From Litoribacillus peritrichatus (GTDB lineage Bacteria; Pseudomonadota; Gammaproteobacteria; Pseudomonadales; Litoribrevibacteraceae): DNA of 64,000 nucleotides. A program made the position numbers and the translations under genes. Under the pieces are notes generated by a model. The model made no database searches. It was given only the letters and a program-made list of their open reading frames with translations, and had not been told where the DNA came from. The stretch is taken from NCBI RefSeq assembly GCF_039537985.1, contig NZ_BAABBN010000012.1, positions 1 to 64,000 on the forward strand, in the 5' to 3' direction. This document shows positions 7,819 through 15,175 of this stretch, piece by piece (within the stretch, counting starts at the first letter, position 1; each line of letters begins with the position of its first letter).

Positions 7819-8736
7819 ATGAACATACAAGACCAAATCCGTTTCGATTCTCTATATCAACGCTATCTTAACGAACTTACCCTGCAAGGGAAAAGCCCTA
7901 AAACCATCAACATGTATTCCCGCTGTTTACGTCAGGTTGGGGATTACTTTGATTGTTGTCCTGATCTGCTTACCGCAGAACAGCTTAAAACCTATTTTCT
8001 GGATCTGGTCGAGCGCCGTTCCTGGAGCATGGTGAAAGTCGCCCGTAATGCCATCCAGTTTTTCTACAAACATGTACTGGGTCGCCCCTGGCAATGGATC
8101 AACATCGTCAAACCACCGAAAGTCCAACCCCTACAAGATGTGCTCTCTCAAGATGAGGTCTGTCGGATCATCAATCAAACCCACAAACTGAGTTATCAGG
8201 TTTTTTATCTCACTTCGTACAGTATGGGTTTACGTCTGGCGGAAACACTCAACCTTAAAGTTGCGGACATCGACAGCCACCTCATGCGCGTCCATATCCG
8301 ATTCACCAAAGGCAATAAAGACCGCTTTGTGCCTTTGCCATTGGCTACCCTCAAAGCCTTACGTCTTTATTGGAAAACCCACCGTCATCCTGAACTGCTC
8401 TTTCCCGGCGGAAAACCGCCCTTCGTTCGCGAAGGCAAAACCATGTGCATGGATCGCGGCGGCGTTCAAAAAGCCATTAAACTCATCGCCAAAGAATGCG
8501 GTATCTCAAAGAACGTTCACGTACATACCTTACGCCACAGCTTTGCGACCCACTTGTTGGAGAATGGGGTCAACCTGCGCTCGATCCAAACCTTGCTTGG
8601 CCACGCCAGCCCGATCACCACTGCGCGTTACACCAAAATGACGGAGGAAGCCCAACAAAACAGTGCGTTGATGATCAATGCACTCATCGATGGTTTTAAC
8701 ATCCACTGGAAAAATGACGATCAGGAGGAGAAGTGA
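7819..8736 (+). CDS. Tyrosine recombinase of IS91-like element (copy 1)
   Basis: A 305-residue XerC/D-like integrase from the ATG at 7819 (GAGGAG 7 nt upstream). It has an N-terminal SAM-like domain (residues 1-95) and a C-terminal catalytic domain with SMGLRLAETLNLKVADID (Arg), TKGNKDRFVPL, HTLRHSFATHLLENG (HxxR), LLGHASPITTARYTK (His and the Tyr nucleophile). All catalytic residues are visible. Some IS91-group elements carry such a gene before the transposase; its role in their movement is not well defined. The stop overlaps the transposase start. Confidence 0.92.
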   Translation: MNIQDQIRFDSLYQRYLNELTLQGKSPKTINMYSRCLRQVGDYFDCCPDLLTAEQLKTYFLDLVERRSWSMVKVARNAIQFFYKHVLGRPWQWINIVKPPKVQPLQDVLSQDEVCRIINQTHKLSYQVFYLTSYSMGLRLAETLNLKVADIDSHLMRVHIRFTKGNKDRFVPLPLATLKALRLYWKTHRHPELLFPGGKPPFVREGKTMCMDRGGVQKAIKLIAKECGISKNVHVHTLRHSFATHLLENGVNLRSIQTLLGHASPITTARYTKMTEEAQQNSALMINALIDGFNIHWKNDDQEEK

Positions 8737-9800
8737 TTGGCCTGGCGCAGTTACTGCGCCAATACCAACCTGACTTGAGGAGTCAATGTCCGATGGAAGA
8801 CCGCCATCATTGGGCTCTACAGAACATTATAGACTGTCATTCCTCAGCCTGCGGAGAGATATTGTTCCGCTGTCGGGACTGTCATCAGGATCAACACGCA
8901 TACCACTCTTGCGGTCATCGGAGTTGCCCCTCCTGTCAGCACCAAGCCAATAATCTCTGGTTGGATCGACAACGCCAGAAACTGTTGCCCGTCGAGTATT
9001 ACATGGTGACCTTCACCTTACCGTCTCAGCTTCGGGGCTTCGTCTGGCACCACCAACGCTGGGCGTATCAAGCCCTGTTTGAATGTGCCGTTGACACTCT
9101 GATGAGCTTCGGCCACCGAGATAAACAACTGCAAGGAAATCTGGGGCTCACTGGCGTTCTTCATACTCATTCAAGACGTTTAGAGTTCCATCCGCACGTT
9201 CACTTCATTGTCCCCAATGGCGGGCTCAGTCGAGACAAACACCGATGGCAACAGAAACACGGGAAGTACCTGTTCAATGGCAAAGCACTGGCTAAGGTCT
9301 TTCGAGCAAAATTCCTTGAGACCATGAAACTTTATGGCTTCAATGTCCCAAAACATACGCCCAGAACATGGATCGTTCAGTGCCAGCACGTAGGAAAAGG
9401 CGAAGCGGCACTCACTTATCTGGCCAGATACTTATATCGAGGCGTGATCAACGAACAAAACATCCTGAAGCATGAGAACGGCCAAATCACTTTCCGATAT
9501 AAGGAGAGCAATACAAAGCAATGGATGACGATCACTGAACCTGCGGTTCAGTTCTTATGGCGGGTCTTGCAACACGTTTTACCCAAGGGCTTCCGCCGAA
9601 CGAGGGATTATGGCTTCTTGCATGGTAATGCTCATAAAACACTTAAACGGCTGCAACTCATTTTAAGAGTGAAACTGCCAGAACAAACCACCGCCCAAAG
9701 AAAGAAAATCGAACGGCTATGCCCGTGCTGCGGTCATCCGATGAGGGTCATCCCGTTCGTCAAAGTAAGACAAACTTCCAGGCTTCGAACGATCAACTAA
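8733..9800 (+). CDS. IS91-family transposase (copy 1)
   Basis: A 355-residue rolling-circle transposase starting at GTG 8733. An N-terminal zinc finger has CRDC, HSCGHRSCPSC and further Cys/His; the HUH motif is HPHVHFIVP near 150; the tyrosine region is YLARYLYR near 235; the C-terminus is basic with a CPCCGHPM finger. These fit the single-strand nicking mechanism of IS91. Length is slightly below IS91 TnpA. It differs from copy 2 at about 25 residues, clustered in the middle of the protein. Confidence 0.93.
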   Translation: MIGLAQLLRQYQPDLRSQCPMEDRHHWALQNIIDCHSSACGEILFRCRDCHQDQHAYHSCGHRSCPSCQHQANNLWLDRQRQKLLPVEYYMVTFTLPSQLRGFVWHHQRWAYQALFECAVDTLMSFGHRDKQLQGNLGLTGVLHTHSRRLEFHPHVHFIVPNGGLSRDKHRWQQKHGKYLFNGKALAKVFRAKFLETMKLYGFNVPKHTPRTWIVQCQHVGKGEAALTYLARYLYRGVINEQNILKHENGQITFRYKESNTKQWMTITEPAVQFLWRVLQHVLPKGFRRTRDYGFLHGNAHKTLKRLQLILRVKLPEQTTAQRKKIERLCPCCGHPMRVIPFVKVRQTSRLRTIN

Positions 9801-10031
9801 AGGGAGCCAGCGCACAGGATAAACACACCAAAACAGAGGAAAAAACAGAATAAAAAACAAAAGAAATAAAAGACCAGTCGAAGGACTGTGGCTTCGTTCG
9901 GGCTGAAAAAAGTGACCTTCAGCCCGACACTCAGAATCAAGAAAATCTCAAACCGATAATTACTTAAATAGGCTGCGGGCTCGTACAACAATCAGATTAA
10001 GTTGCGGCTGCGCGCAACCTATCTGTATTAG

Positions 10032-10616
10032 TTATGCGCGCCGACTAGCCTTTCTTGCTTCAAGCCTTTCATACCACTCAATCCCTCTAGTGCCGGTTCT
10101 CTCTTTGATACTAATTTTTAATGTATGAGTTTTGCTATTGAGATCTTTGACCCTAGCTTGAAACGTGTCCCTTTGTTTTTTTATCTCGTCTTTGTCATCG
10201 AAAAGTGAAGATCGAAGCTGCTGGATGCTAGTTATTTCTTCTTGAATTTCCTTTTTGTCTGATGGGCTAGTAGCTTCTTTTTTTCTTTTAAACAGAATTT
10301 CTCTTTGCTCTTTTGTTTTTACAATGGCTTCACCAATTTTATCTAAAGACTTTCTAGCATCTTTTAATAATGAGTAAGCTTGGTCAGCTACTTTGACACA
10401 GGAATAGTGCATATCAATAAGGACTTTAAAATCATATGATAGACGAGCTTCATGAAGGTGATTTTCGATCTGCTCCTCATGCCATTCTATACTCCTTTCA
10501 ACTTCTTCTCGTTTTGACCTCCACCTTTCCCGTTCAGCAGCAGACTGTTCTTGAAGCTCATTGTAAATCCAAATACCTGCGCCAACCAGTGCAACGCCTG
10601 CTAATACTGGAAGCAT
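10032..10616 (-). CDS. Membrane-anchored coiled-coil protein (second gene of a two-gene cassette)
   Basis: A 194-residue protein with an N-terminal transmembrane segment (MLPVLAGVALVGAGIWIYNE), then an almost entirely charged, Glu/Lys/Arg-rich helical region with heptad character (about residues 20-170). No catalytic motif is seen. I do not recognise the family. The ATG is 3 bp after the stop of the gene before it, whose last codons (GAGGAT) supply the ribosome site, so the two are co-translated. The stop codon is made by attC bases displaced by the IS91-like insertion. Confidence 0.7.
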   Translation of the reverse strand: MLPVLAGVALVGAGIWIYNELQEQSAAERERWRSKREEVERSIEWHEEQIENHLHEARLSYDFKVLIDMHYSCVKVADQAYSLLKDARKSLDKIGEAIVKTKEQREILFKRKKEATSPSDKKEIQEEITSIQQLRSSLFDDKDEIKKQRDTFQARVKDLNSKTHTLKISIKERTGTRGIEWYERLEARKASRRA

Positions 10617-10619
10617 TTA

Positions 10620-11207
10620 TTAATCCTCACTAAATGTCAGTATACGATCACTATTTGGCATTGCTTCTAGTGCTTTTTGAGTATTCTGGGCTATCAAATC
10701 TAGTTTTACAGTACTTTGCTCACCAAGTGTTTTTAAAAGCCCTGTAAGCTCAGGAAGAAGTGTATTTGACATTTGTTTTTCTTCTATTGATAAATTAGTG
10801 TCAGAAATGTTTTTCACGAGGTTACTTATACATTCTAAAATATTTTGCTTTTCTAGATGGGTATTTTCTAGGTCTTTAGCCACAACTTCTAAAGCCATCT
10901 CTAAGGCTCTTCTTCTTTCTTCAAGCAGTTGCAGCCCTGCTTTAAGAGCTGAGTCAATCTGTTTGTGGCGAATTTTTGCCTCTTCTTGAATTCGAACCTG
11001 CTCTGTTTCAAGGTTTTTAATTTGTATTTTATAGTGTGTTATTTGAGCGATTGCTTCAGATGCAAACTGTAACGGGTTTAAACTTTTTAAAAAACCCATC
11101 ATACCTGCTTTATCAAAATCGAGCGATTTTCCAGCTTTCACATCTTGGATAAGTTTTCCTTTTCCAGCAGTTGTTGATGGTTTTGGTGGAGGGTTTATAT
11201 CTTTCAT
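10620..11207 (-). CDS. Coiled-coil protein (first gene of a two-gene cassette)
   Basis: A 195-residue protein from ATG 11207 (AAGGA 6 nt upstream; an ATG at 11225 is also open). The first 60 residues are Pro/Lys-rich, then FLKSLNPLQFASEAIAQITH and a long coiled coil (about 65-150) with QIKNLETEQVRIQEEAKIRH and LLEERRRALEMALEVVAKDL. The C-terminal part is hydrophobic helical. No enzyme motif. It forms a cassette with the membrane-anchored coiled-coil gene that follows; a physical complex at the membrane is a reasonable inference. Function unknown. Confidence 0.7.
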   Translation of the reverse strand: MKDINPPPKPSTTAGKGKLIQDVKAGKSLDFDKAGMMGFLKSLNPLQFASEAIAQITHYKIQIKNLETEQVRIQEEAKIRHKQIDSALKAGLQLLEERRRALEMALEVVAKDLENTHLEKQNILECISNLVKNISDTNLSIEEKQMSNTLLPELTGLLKTLGEQSTVKLDLIAQNTQKALEAMPNSDRILTFSED

Positions 11208-11263
11208 AAATATTCCTTTATTCATTATGTCGAATAATTAGTCTTACTGCATTGATATTGGCG

Positions 11264-11316
11264 CATAACGCCTCAAACACCGGCGCAGCTTTTCTGCGTC
11301 CGTGTGCTTTGACTTG
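11264..11316 (-). repeat. attC site of the brnTA cassette, cut by IS91-like copy 2
   Basis: Plus strand AAC-gcct-CAAA-CAC pairs with GTG-ct-TTTGA-CTTG(TT); the inner GCGCAG pairs with CTGCG(T). The right box is broken after CTTG, and its missing TTAGCAG reappears at 13617 after the element. Restoring the junction gives CTTGTTAGCAG, a normal attC core. Confidence 0.8.
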
Positions 11317-11403
11317 TTGAACGAAGCCGCTTCGCGGCAGAAGACCTGATCAACTGTACTTCTTAGACCCTTCAATCCCGAAGGTGGTGTGAGGAGCTCA
11401 AAC

Positions 11404-12321
11404 ATGAACATACAAGACCAAATCCGTTTCAATTCTCTGTATCAACGCTATCTTAACGAACTTACCCTGCAAGGGAAAAGCCCTAAAACCATCAACATGT
11501 ATTCCCGCTGTTTACGTCAGGTTGGCGATTACTTTGATTGCTGTCCGGATCAGCTGACCGCCGATCAACTCAAAACCTACTTTCTGGATCTGGTTGATCG
11601 CCGTTCCTGGAGCATGGTGAAAGTCGCCCGCAATGCCATCCAGTTTTTCTACAAACATGTGCTGGGTCGCCCCTGGCAATGGATCAACATCGTCAAACCA
11701 CCGAAAGTCCAACCACTGCAGGATGTGCTCTCTCAAGACGAAGTTTGTCGGATCATCAACCAAACTCACAAACTGAGTTATCAGGTCTTTTATCTCACGT
11801 CGTACAGCATGGGTTTACGTCTGGCGGAAACCCTCAACCTTAAAGTGGCTGACATCGACAGCCATCTCATGCGCATTCATATCCGATTCACCAAAGGCAA
11901 TAAAGACCGCTTTGTGCCTTTGCCATTGGCTACCCTCAAAGCCTTACGTCTTTATTGGAAAACCCACCGTCATCCTGAACTGCTCTTTCCCGGCGGGAAA
12001 CCGCCCTTCATTCGTGAAGGCCAAGCCATGATCATGGATCGCGGTGGCGTTCAAAAAGCAATCAAACTCATCGCCAAAGAATGTGGTATCTCAAAGAATG
12101 TCCACGTTCACACCTTACGGCACAGCTTTGCAACCCACTTGTTGGAGAACGGCGTCAACCTACGCTCGATCCAAACCTTACTCGGCCACGCCAGCCCAAT
12201 CACCACTGCGCGTTACACCAAAATGACGGAGGAAGCCCAACAAAACAGCGCGTTGATGATCAATGCGCTCATCGATGGCTTTCACATCCACTGGAAGCAT
12301 GACGATCAGGAGGAAAAGTGA
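11404..12321 (+). CDS. Tyrosine recombinase of IS91-like element (copy 2)
   Basis: A 305-residue tyrosine recombinase that differs from copy 1 at about 11 residues, for example FNSL for FDSL and FIREGQAMIMDRG for FVREGKTMCMDRG. HTLRHSFATHLLENG and the YTK nucleophile region are intact. ATG 11404 has GAGGAG 7 nt upstream. Its last bases overlap the transposase start by 4 bp. Confidence 0.92.
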   Translation: MNIQDQIRFNSLYQRYLNELTLQGKSPKTINMYSRCLRQVGDYFDCCPDQLTADQLKTYFLDLVDRRSWSMVKVARNAIQFFYKHVLGRPWQWINIVKPPKVQPLQDVLSQDEVCRIINQTHKLSYQVFYLTSYSMGLRLAETLNLKVADIDSHLMRIHIRFTKGNKDRFVPLPLATLKALRLYWKTHRHPELLFPGGKPPFIREGQAMIMDRGGVQKAIKLIAKECGISKNVHVHTLRHSFATHLLENGVNLRSIQTLLGHASPITTARYTKMTEEAQQNSALMINALIDGFHIHWKHDDQEEK

Positions 12322-13385
12322 TTGGCCTGGCGCAGTTACTGCGCCAATACCAACCCGATCTAAGGAGTCAATGCCCGATGGAAGACCGCCATCATTGGGC
12401 ATTACAGAACATTATAGACTGTCATTCTTCAGCCTGTGGCGAGATGGTGTTCCAATGCAAAGATTGCCGCCAGGATCAACATGCCTATCACTCCTGCGGC
12501 CACCGGAGTTGCCCTTCCTGCCAGCACCAGGCCAATAATCTCTGGCTGGATCGACAACGTCAGAAACTGCTGCCCGTCGAGTATTACATGGTGACCTTCA
12601 CCTTACCGTCTCAGCTTCGGGGCTTTGTCTGGCACCACCAACGCTGGGCGTATCAAGCCTTGTTTAAATGTGCCGTTGAAACCCTAATGAGCTTCGGCCA
12701 TCGGGATAAACAACTGCAAGGTGATCTGGGACTCACTGGCGTTCTTCACACTCATTCGCGGAGGTTAGAGTTCCACCCGCACGTTCACTTCATCGTGCCC
12801 AATGGCGGGCTCAGCAAAGACAAACATCGATGGCAACAAAAACATGGCAAGTACCTGTTCAACGGAAGAGCTCTGGCCAAAGTCTTTCGGGCAAAGTTCA
12901 TCGACACCATGAAGCAACATGGCTTTAGCGTACCAAACACAACCCCGAAACAGTGGGTCGTTCAGTGCCAGCACGTCGGCAAAGGCGACGCAGCACTGAC
13001 TTATCTGGCCAGATACTTATATCGAGGCGTGATCAACGAACAAAACATCCTGAAGCATGAGAACGGCCAAATCACTTTCCGATATAAGGAGAGCAATACA
13101 AAGCAATGGATGACGATCACTGAACCTGCGGTTCAGTTCTTATGGCGGGTCTTGCAACACGTATTACCCAAGGGCTTCCGCCGAACGAGGGATTATGGCT
13201 TCTTGCATGGTAATGCTCATAAAACACTTAAACGACTGCAACTCATTTTAAGAGTGAAACTGCCAGAACAAACCACCGCCCAAAGAAAGAAAACCGAACG
13301 GCTATGCCCGTGCTGCGGTCATCCGATGAGGGTCATCCCGTTCGTCAAAGTAAGACAAACTTCCAGGCTTCGAACGATCAACTAA
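12318..13385 (+). CDS. IS91-family transposase (copy 2)
   Basis: A 355-residue HUH rolling-circle transposase with GTG start. HPHVHFIVP and YLARYLYR are intact, as are both zinc-finger regions. It differs from copy 1 mainly around residues 45-60 and 195-225 (for example KFIDTMKQHGFSVPNTTPKQ against KFLETMKLYGFNVPKHTPRT). The deleted remnant at 5730-5954 shares the copy 2 version of this last segment. Confidence 0.93.
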   Translation: MIGLAQLLRQYQPDLRSQCPMEDRHHWALQNIIDCHSSACGEMVFQCKDCRQDQHAYHSCGHRSCPSCQHQANNLWLDRQRQKLLPVEYYMVTFTLPSQLRGFVWHHQRWAYQALFKCAVETLMSFGHRDKQLQGDLGLTGVLHTHSRRLEFHPHVHFIVPNGGLSKDKHRWQQKHGKYLFNGRALAKVFRAKFIDTMKQHGFSVPNTTPKQWVVQCQHVGKGDAALTYLARYLYRGVINEQNILKHENGQITFRYKESNTKQWMTITEPAVQFLWRVLQHVLPKGFRRTRDYGFLHGNAHKTLKRLQLILRVKLPEQTTAQRKKTERLCPCCGHPMRVIPFVKVRQTSRLRTIN

Positions 13386-13626
13386 AGGGAGCCAGCGCAC
13401 AGGATAAACGCACCAAAACAGAGGAAAAAACAGAATAAAAAACAAAAGAAATAAAAGACCAGTCGAAGGACTGTGGCTTCGTTCGGGCTGAAAAAAGTAA
13501 CCTTCAGCCCGACACTCAGAATCAAGAAAATCTCAAACCGATAATTACTTAAATAGGCTGCGGGCTCGTACAACAATCAGATTAAGTTGCGGCTGCGCGC
13601 AACCTATCTGTATTAGTTAGCAGTTT

Positions 13627-13860
13627 TTAATGATGTATTTGATGCTCAAGACGCTCAGCGAGCCACACTTTAATTATTGATTGACGCGTCACACCAAGCC
13701 TAGAAGCTTCTTTATCTAATGACTCAATCATCCAAACGGGAAAATCTACATTAACCCTTTTTTGTTGCTGGTTTACACGTTTTACTGAAGAAAGATCTAA
13801 ATTTGAAATTAAGTCTTCTTCGTTTGCATCAAATTTCTCTTCAAAATCTTTAGCTTTCAT
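13627..13860 (-). CDS. brnA: BrnA-like antitoxin
   Basis: A 77-residue protein. The C-terminal half (VNVDFPVWMIESLDKEASRL, then GVTRQSIIKVWLAERLE) is a BrnA-type ribbon-helix-helix domain; the N-terminal half is acidic. It follows the toxin gene with an 11-bp overlap, the toxin-first order usual for BrnT/BrnA. It should bind BrnT and repress the operon. Its stop lies 10 bp from the right end of IS91-like copy 2. Confidence 0.85.
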   Translation of the reverse strand: MKAKDFEEKFDANEEDLISNLDLSSVKRVNQQQKRVNVDFPVWMIESLDKEASRLGVTRQSIIKVWLAERLEHQIHH

Positions 13861-14113
13861 ATAACGAAACCTCAGTATTTCTAGACCTTCTAACGGAAAT
13901 TATACGAATAGTTGAGTTTCTATAAGTTATTACTGCTGACCAGTGTTTACTGCCAATTTGACCTATAACTAATGATCTTGGTTCATCTGTGGTTTTAGCT
14001 GAAATCTCAACCAAGTTGGAATCATCCCAAAGACACTTAGCTTGCTCAAAGTCAATGCCATGCTTTTCTAGGTTTGATTTACTTTTTTGTGGGTCATACT
14101 CAAAATCGCTCAT
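13850..14113 (-). CDS. brnT: BrnT-family toxin
   Basis: An 87-residue RelE-fold ribonuclease. FEYDPQKSKSNLEKHGIDFE followed by AKCLWDD, TDEPRSLVIGQIGSKHWSAVITYR and IRIISVRRSRNTE match BrnT closely, including the basic active-site residues near the C-terminus. BrnT blocks translation by RNA cleavage. It is encoded first in a cassette bounded by attC sites at 14172-14267 and 11264-11316. Confidence 0.9.
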   Translation of the reverse strand: MSDFEYDPQKSKSNLEKHGIDFEQAKCLWDDSNLVEISAKTTDEPRSLVIGQIGSKHWSAVITYRNSTIRIISVRRSRNTEVSLYES

Positions 14114-14171
14114 ACATAGAAAATATACCTTTATTATATAAAAAGCAAGATCTCGCTATTCCACTTACTGC

Positions 14172-14267
14172 TGCTAACGCTGCCAACAGCGGCAGATTTG
14201 GAGTGGCGAAGCCACGGAAAAGCTGTCCAAACCCCGAAGGGGTTGATGCTGCTTGGCCTGGTTATAT
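14172..14267 (-). repeat. attC recombination site
   Basis: Plus strand AAC-gct-GCCAA-c-AGC pairs with GCT-g-CTTGGC-ctg-GTT, with the interior hairpins GTGGC-GAA-GCCAC and AACCCC-GAAG-GGGTT. On the cassette strand the core is GTTAGCA. It separates the immunity-like gene from brnTA. Confidence 0.85.
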
Positions 14268-14287
14268 GTTGTTTCCACCGCCTTAGT

Positions 14288-14500
14288 CTACAGTTGAATT
14301 GGCTTATAAGATAAAGCCTTTTCAACAACTTCTTCAGCACTTAACTCGGGGCGATGCCAAAAAATTAAATCAGTGACTTCTGGGTGAGGAACATTATTTT
14401 GGAGTAAATACAAATCCTCATTTTGTTCTTCTTCAGAGCCAGTGCAATCCATTATTTTTTGCACGAGCGCAATTAACTCTTCCTTGTTTAATTTATGCAT
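14288..14500 (-). CDS. Bacteriocin (colicin/pyocin) immunity-like protein
   Basis: A 70-residue acidic protein. MHKLNKEELIALVQKIMDCT, the EEEQNED segment, NNVPHPEVTDLIFWHR and ELSAEEVVEKALSYKPIQL follow the Colicin_Pyocin immunity fold, in which the HPxxTDLIF segment contacts the nuclease toxin. Such proteins bind and block DNase-type bacteriocins. No bacteriocin gene is in the window, so it may act as an orphan immunity gene. It is a single-gene cassette between two attC sites. Confidence 0.75.
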   Translation of the reverse strand: MHKLNKEELIALVQKIMDCTGSEEEQNEDLYLLQNNVPHPEVTDLIFWHRPELSAEEVVEKALSYKPIQL

Positions 14501-14520
14501 GACTATCGTTCGCTAAATAC

Positions 14521-14604
14521 ATATAACGCCTCAATAATGGGCCGGAAGCCGCGTAGCGGTTGGAGGTCCAGCCCGAAGGGCGATCATTGATTGACTGGTT
14601 ATAA
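14521..14604 (-). repeat. attC recombination site
   Basis: Plus strand AAC-gcct-CAAT-a-ATG-GGC pairs with GCC..GATCATTGATTG-act-GGTT; the inner hairpins include GCCGCG-TAG-CGGT and GCCC-GAA-GGGC. Core on the cassette strand GTTATAT. It is the attC of the first cassette of the array. Confidence 0.85.
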
Positions 14605-14608
14605 TTGG

Positions 14609-14899
14609 TCATTTGAACGAGCTTAAATCAATTTTATGCTCTTCAATGACTTGTTGCGCTTGTAGTTTCTTTTGCCCTGCGGCAACAGCCATTACTTTTG
14701 CTATAACTTCTGATACTTCACCCTTCTTCACACCTGCTTTTTTGGCTTGATGAAGATAGTATTTAGTACATGGTTCGCAGTTCATTCCCATTGCAGCGGC
14801 TAAACCAACTAGCACCTCTGTTTTGGTGTCTAAATGCTCATTTGCATGAGTAGCTTCATAGAACGAATCGTAAAGTTCTTTGTGATGCTTAGTGAGCAT
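14609..14899 (-). CDS. AhpD/carboxymuconolactone decarboxylase-like protein (first cassette)
   Basis: A 96-residue all-helical protein with LVGLAAAMGMNCEPCTKYYL and HQAKKAGVKKGEVSEVIAKV. The CxxC plus downstream His is the AhpD-type redox site used to reduce or remove peroxides; the length fits single-domain family members. AAGGAGGTG lies just upstream of the ATG at 14899, an almost perfect ribosome site. It is the most recently placed cassette, next to attI, so should be best expressed from the integron promoter. Confidence 0.85.
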   Translation of the reverse strand: MLTKHHKELYDSFYEATHANEHLDTKTEVLVGLAAAMGMNCEPCTKYYLHQAKKAGVKKGEVSEVIAKVMAVAAGQKKLQAQQVIEEHKIDLSSFK

Positions 14900-14914
14900 G
14901 AGTGCACCTCCTTG

Positions 14915-15000
14915 TAAAGTTATAACAGTTAATCGACGGAAAAATTCCGTAATCTAAACACGGAACTAATCCGCAACCTCTACCATCCCTGAAGGTTGGT
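14915..15000 (-). other. Probable attI region of the integron
   Basis: The first cassette begins after a GTTATAAC core (14919-14926). To its right lies AACTG and then intergenic DNA leading to intI. The position between intI and the first cassette fixes it as attI; the integrase-binding direct repeats cannot be assigned by eye. Confidence 0.6.
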
Positions 15001-15018
15001 TAATTTTTGAATCAAACA

Positions 15019-15047
15019 ATTTCAACTGAAATCAATCAGATAGTCAA
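15019..15047 (-). promoter_or_regulatory. Candidate cassette promoter (Pc)
   Basis: On the minus strand TTGACT (15047-15042), 17 nt, then TGAAAT (15024-15019), pointing into the cassette array. The -35 is 5/6 and the -10 is 4/6 to consensus. Confidence 0.4.
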
Positions 15048-15063
15048 TCAGATAGTCAATCAT
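15032..15063. repeat. 12-bp tandem repeat in the intI-attI intergenic region
   Basis: TCAATCAGATAG occurs twice in a row and then TCAATCAT. Each copy carries a TTGACT on the minus strand, so the repeat duplicates the candidate Pc -35 box. Confidence 0.8.
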
Positions 15064-15144
15064 CTTCAGTAAAGACTAATTAATTCCCACTATAAATACA
15101 GAATAAATCCGTATTTCACACTCCCACAAGCCTGACTAACATAA

Positions 15145-15160
15145 CTGTAAATTTATACAT
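15145..15160 (+). promoter_or_regulatory. LexA-like box over the intI promoter
   Basis: CTGTAAATTTATACAT matches CTGT-N8-ACAG with one change. It overlaps a TATACA -10 (15154-15159) and lies 16 bp before the intI start. SOS control of intI by LexA is established for other integrons. Confidence 0.6.
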
Positions 15161-15175
15161 AAAAGGTATTTAACT

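Larger units (their letters stand above)
7732..10031 (+). mobile_element. IS91-like element, copy 1 (2300 bp, intact)
   Basis: The ends were set by comparing two copies and their interrupted attC sites: TTGAACGAAGCC at the left, TATCTGTATTAG at the right. There are no terminal inverted repeats and no target duplication. The left end abuts CTTG (CAAG on the other strand), one of the two tetranucleotides known as IS91 targets. The left end carries a GCCGCTTCGCGGC hairpin and the right end a GTTGCGGCTGCGCGCAAC hairpin. It encodes a tyrosine recombinase and a HUH transposase overlapping by 4 bp. Confidence 0.9.
11317..13616 (+). mobile_element. IS91-like element, copy 2 (2300 bp, intact)
   Basis: Same length and ends as copy 1, same orientation, again immediately after CTTG inside the R box of an attC. 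The two copies are nearly identical in the leader and in the last 400 bp plus the right end but diverge visibly in the middle of both genes, so divergence is patchy. Both genes are intact. Confidence 0.9.

Noticed and set aside
8261..8641. 126-codon frame inside the first IS91-like recombinase gene
   Set aside because: Out-of-frame shadow; the recombinase frame has all catalytic residues.
7804..9800. Prophage or integrative element defined by the tyrosine recombinase
   Set aside because: The recombinase is part of the 2300-bp IS91-like element, as shown by the second identical-length copy; no attachment-site pair or phage genes occur.
15032..15063. Start of a CRISPR array
   Set aside because: Only two and a half copies of a 12-bp unit with no spacers.
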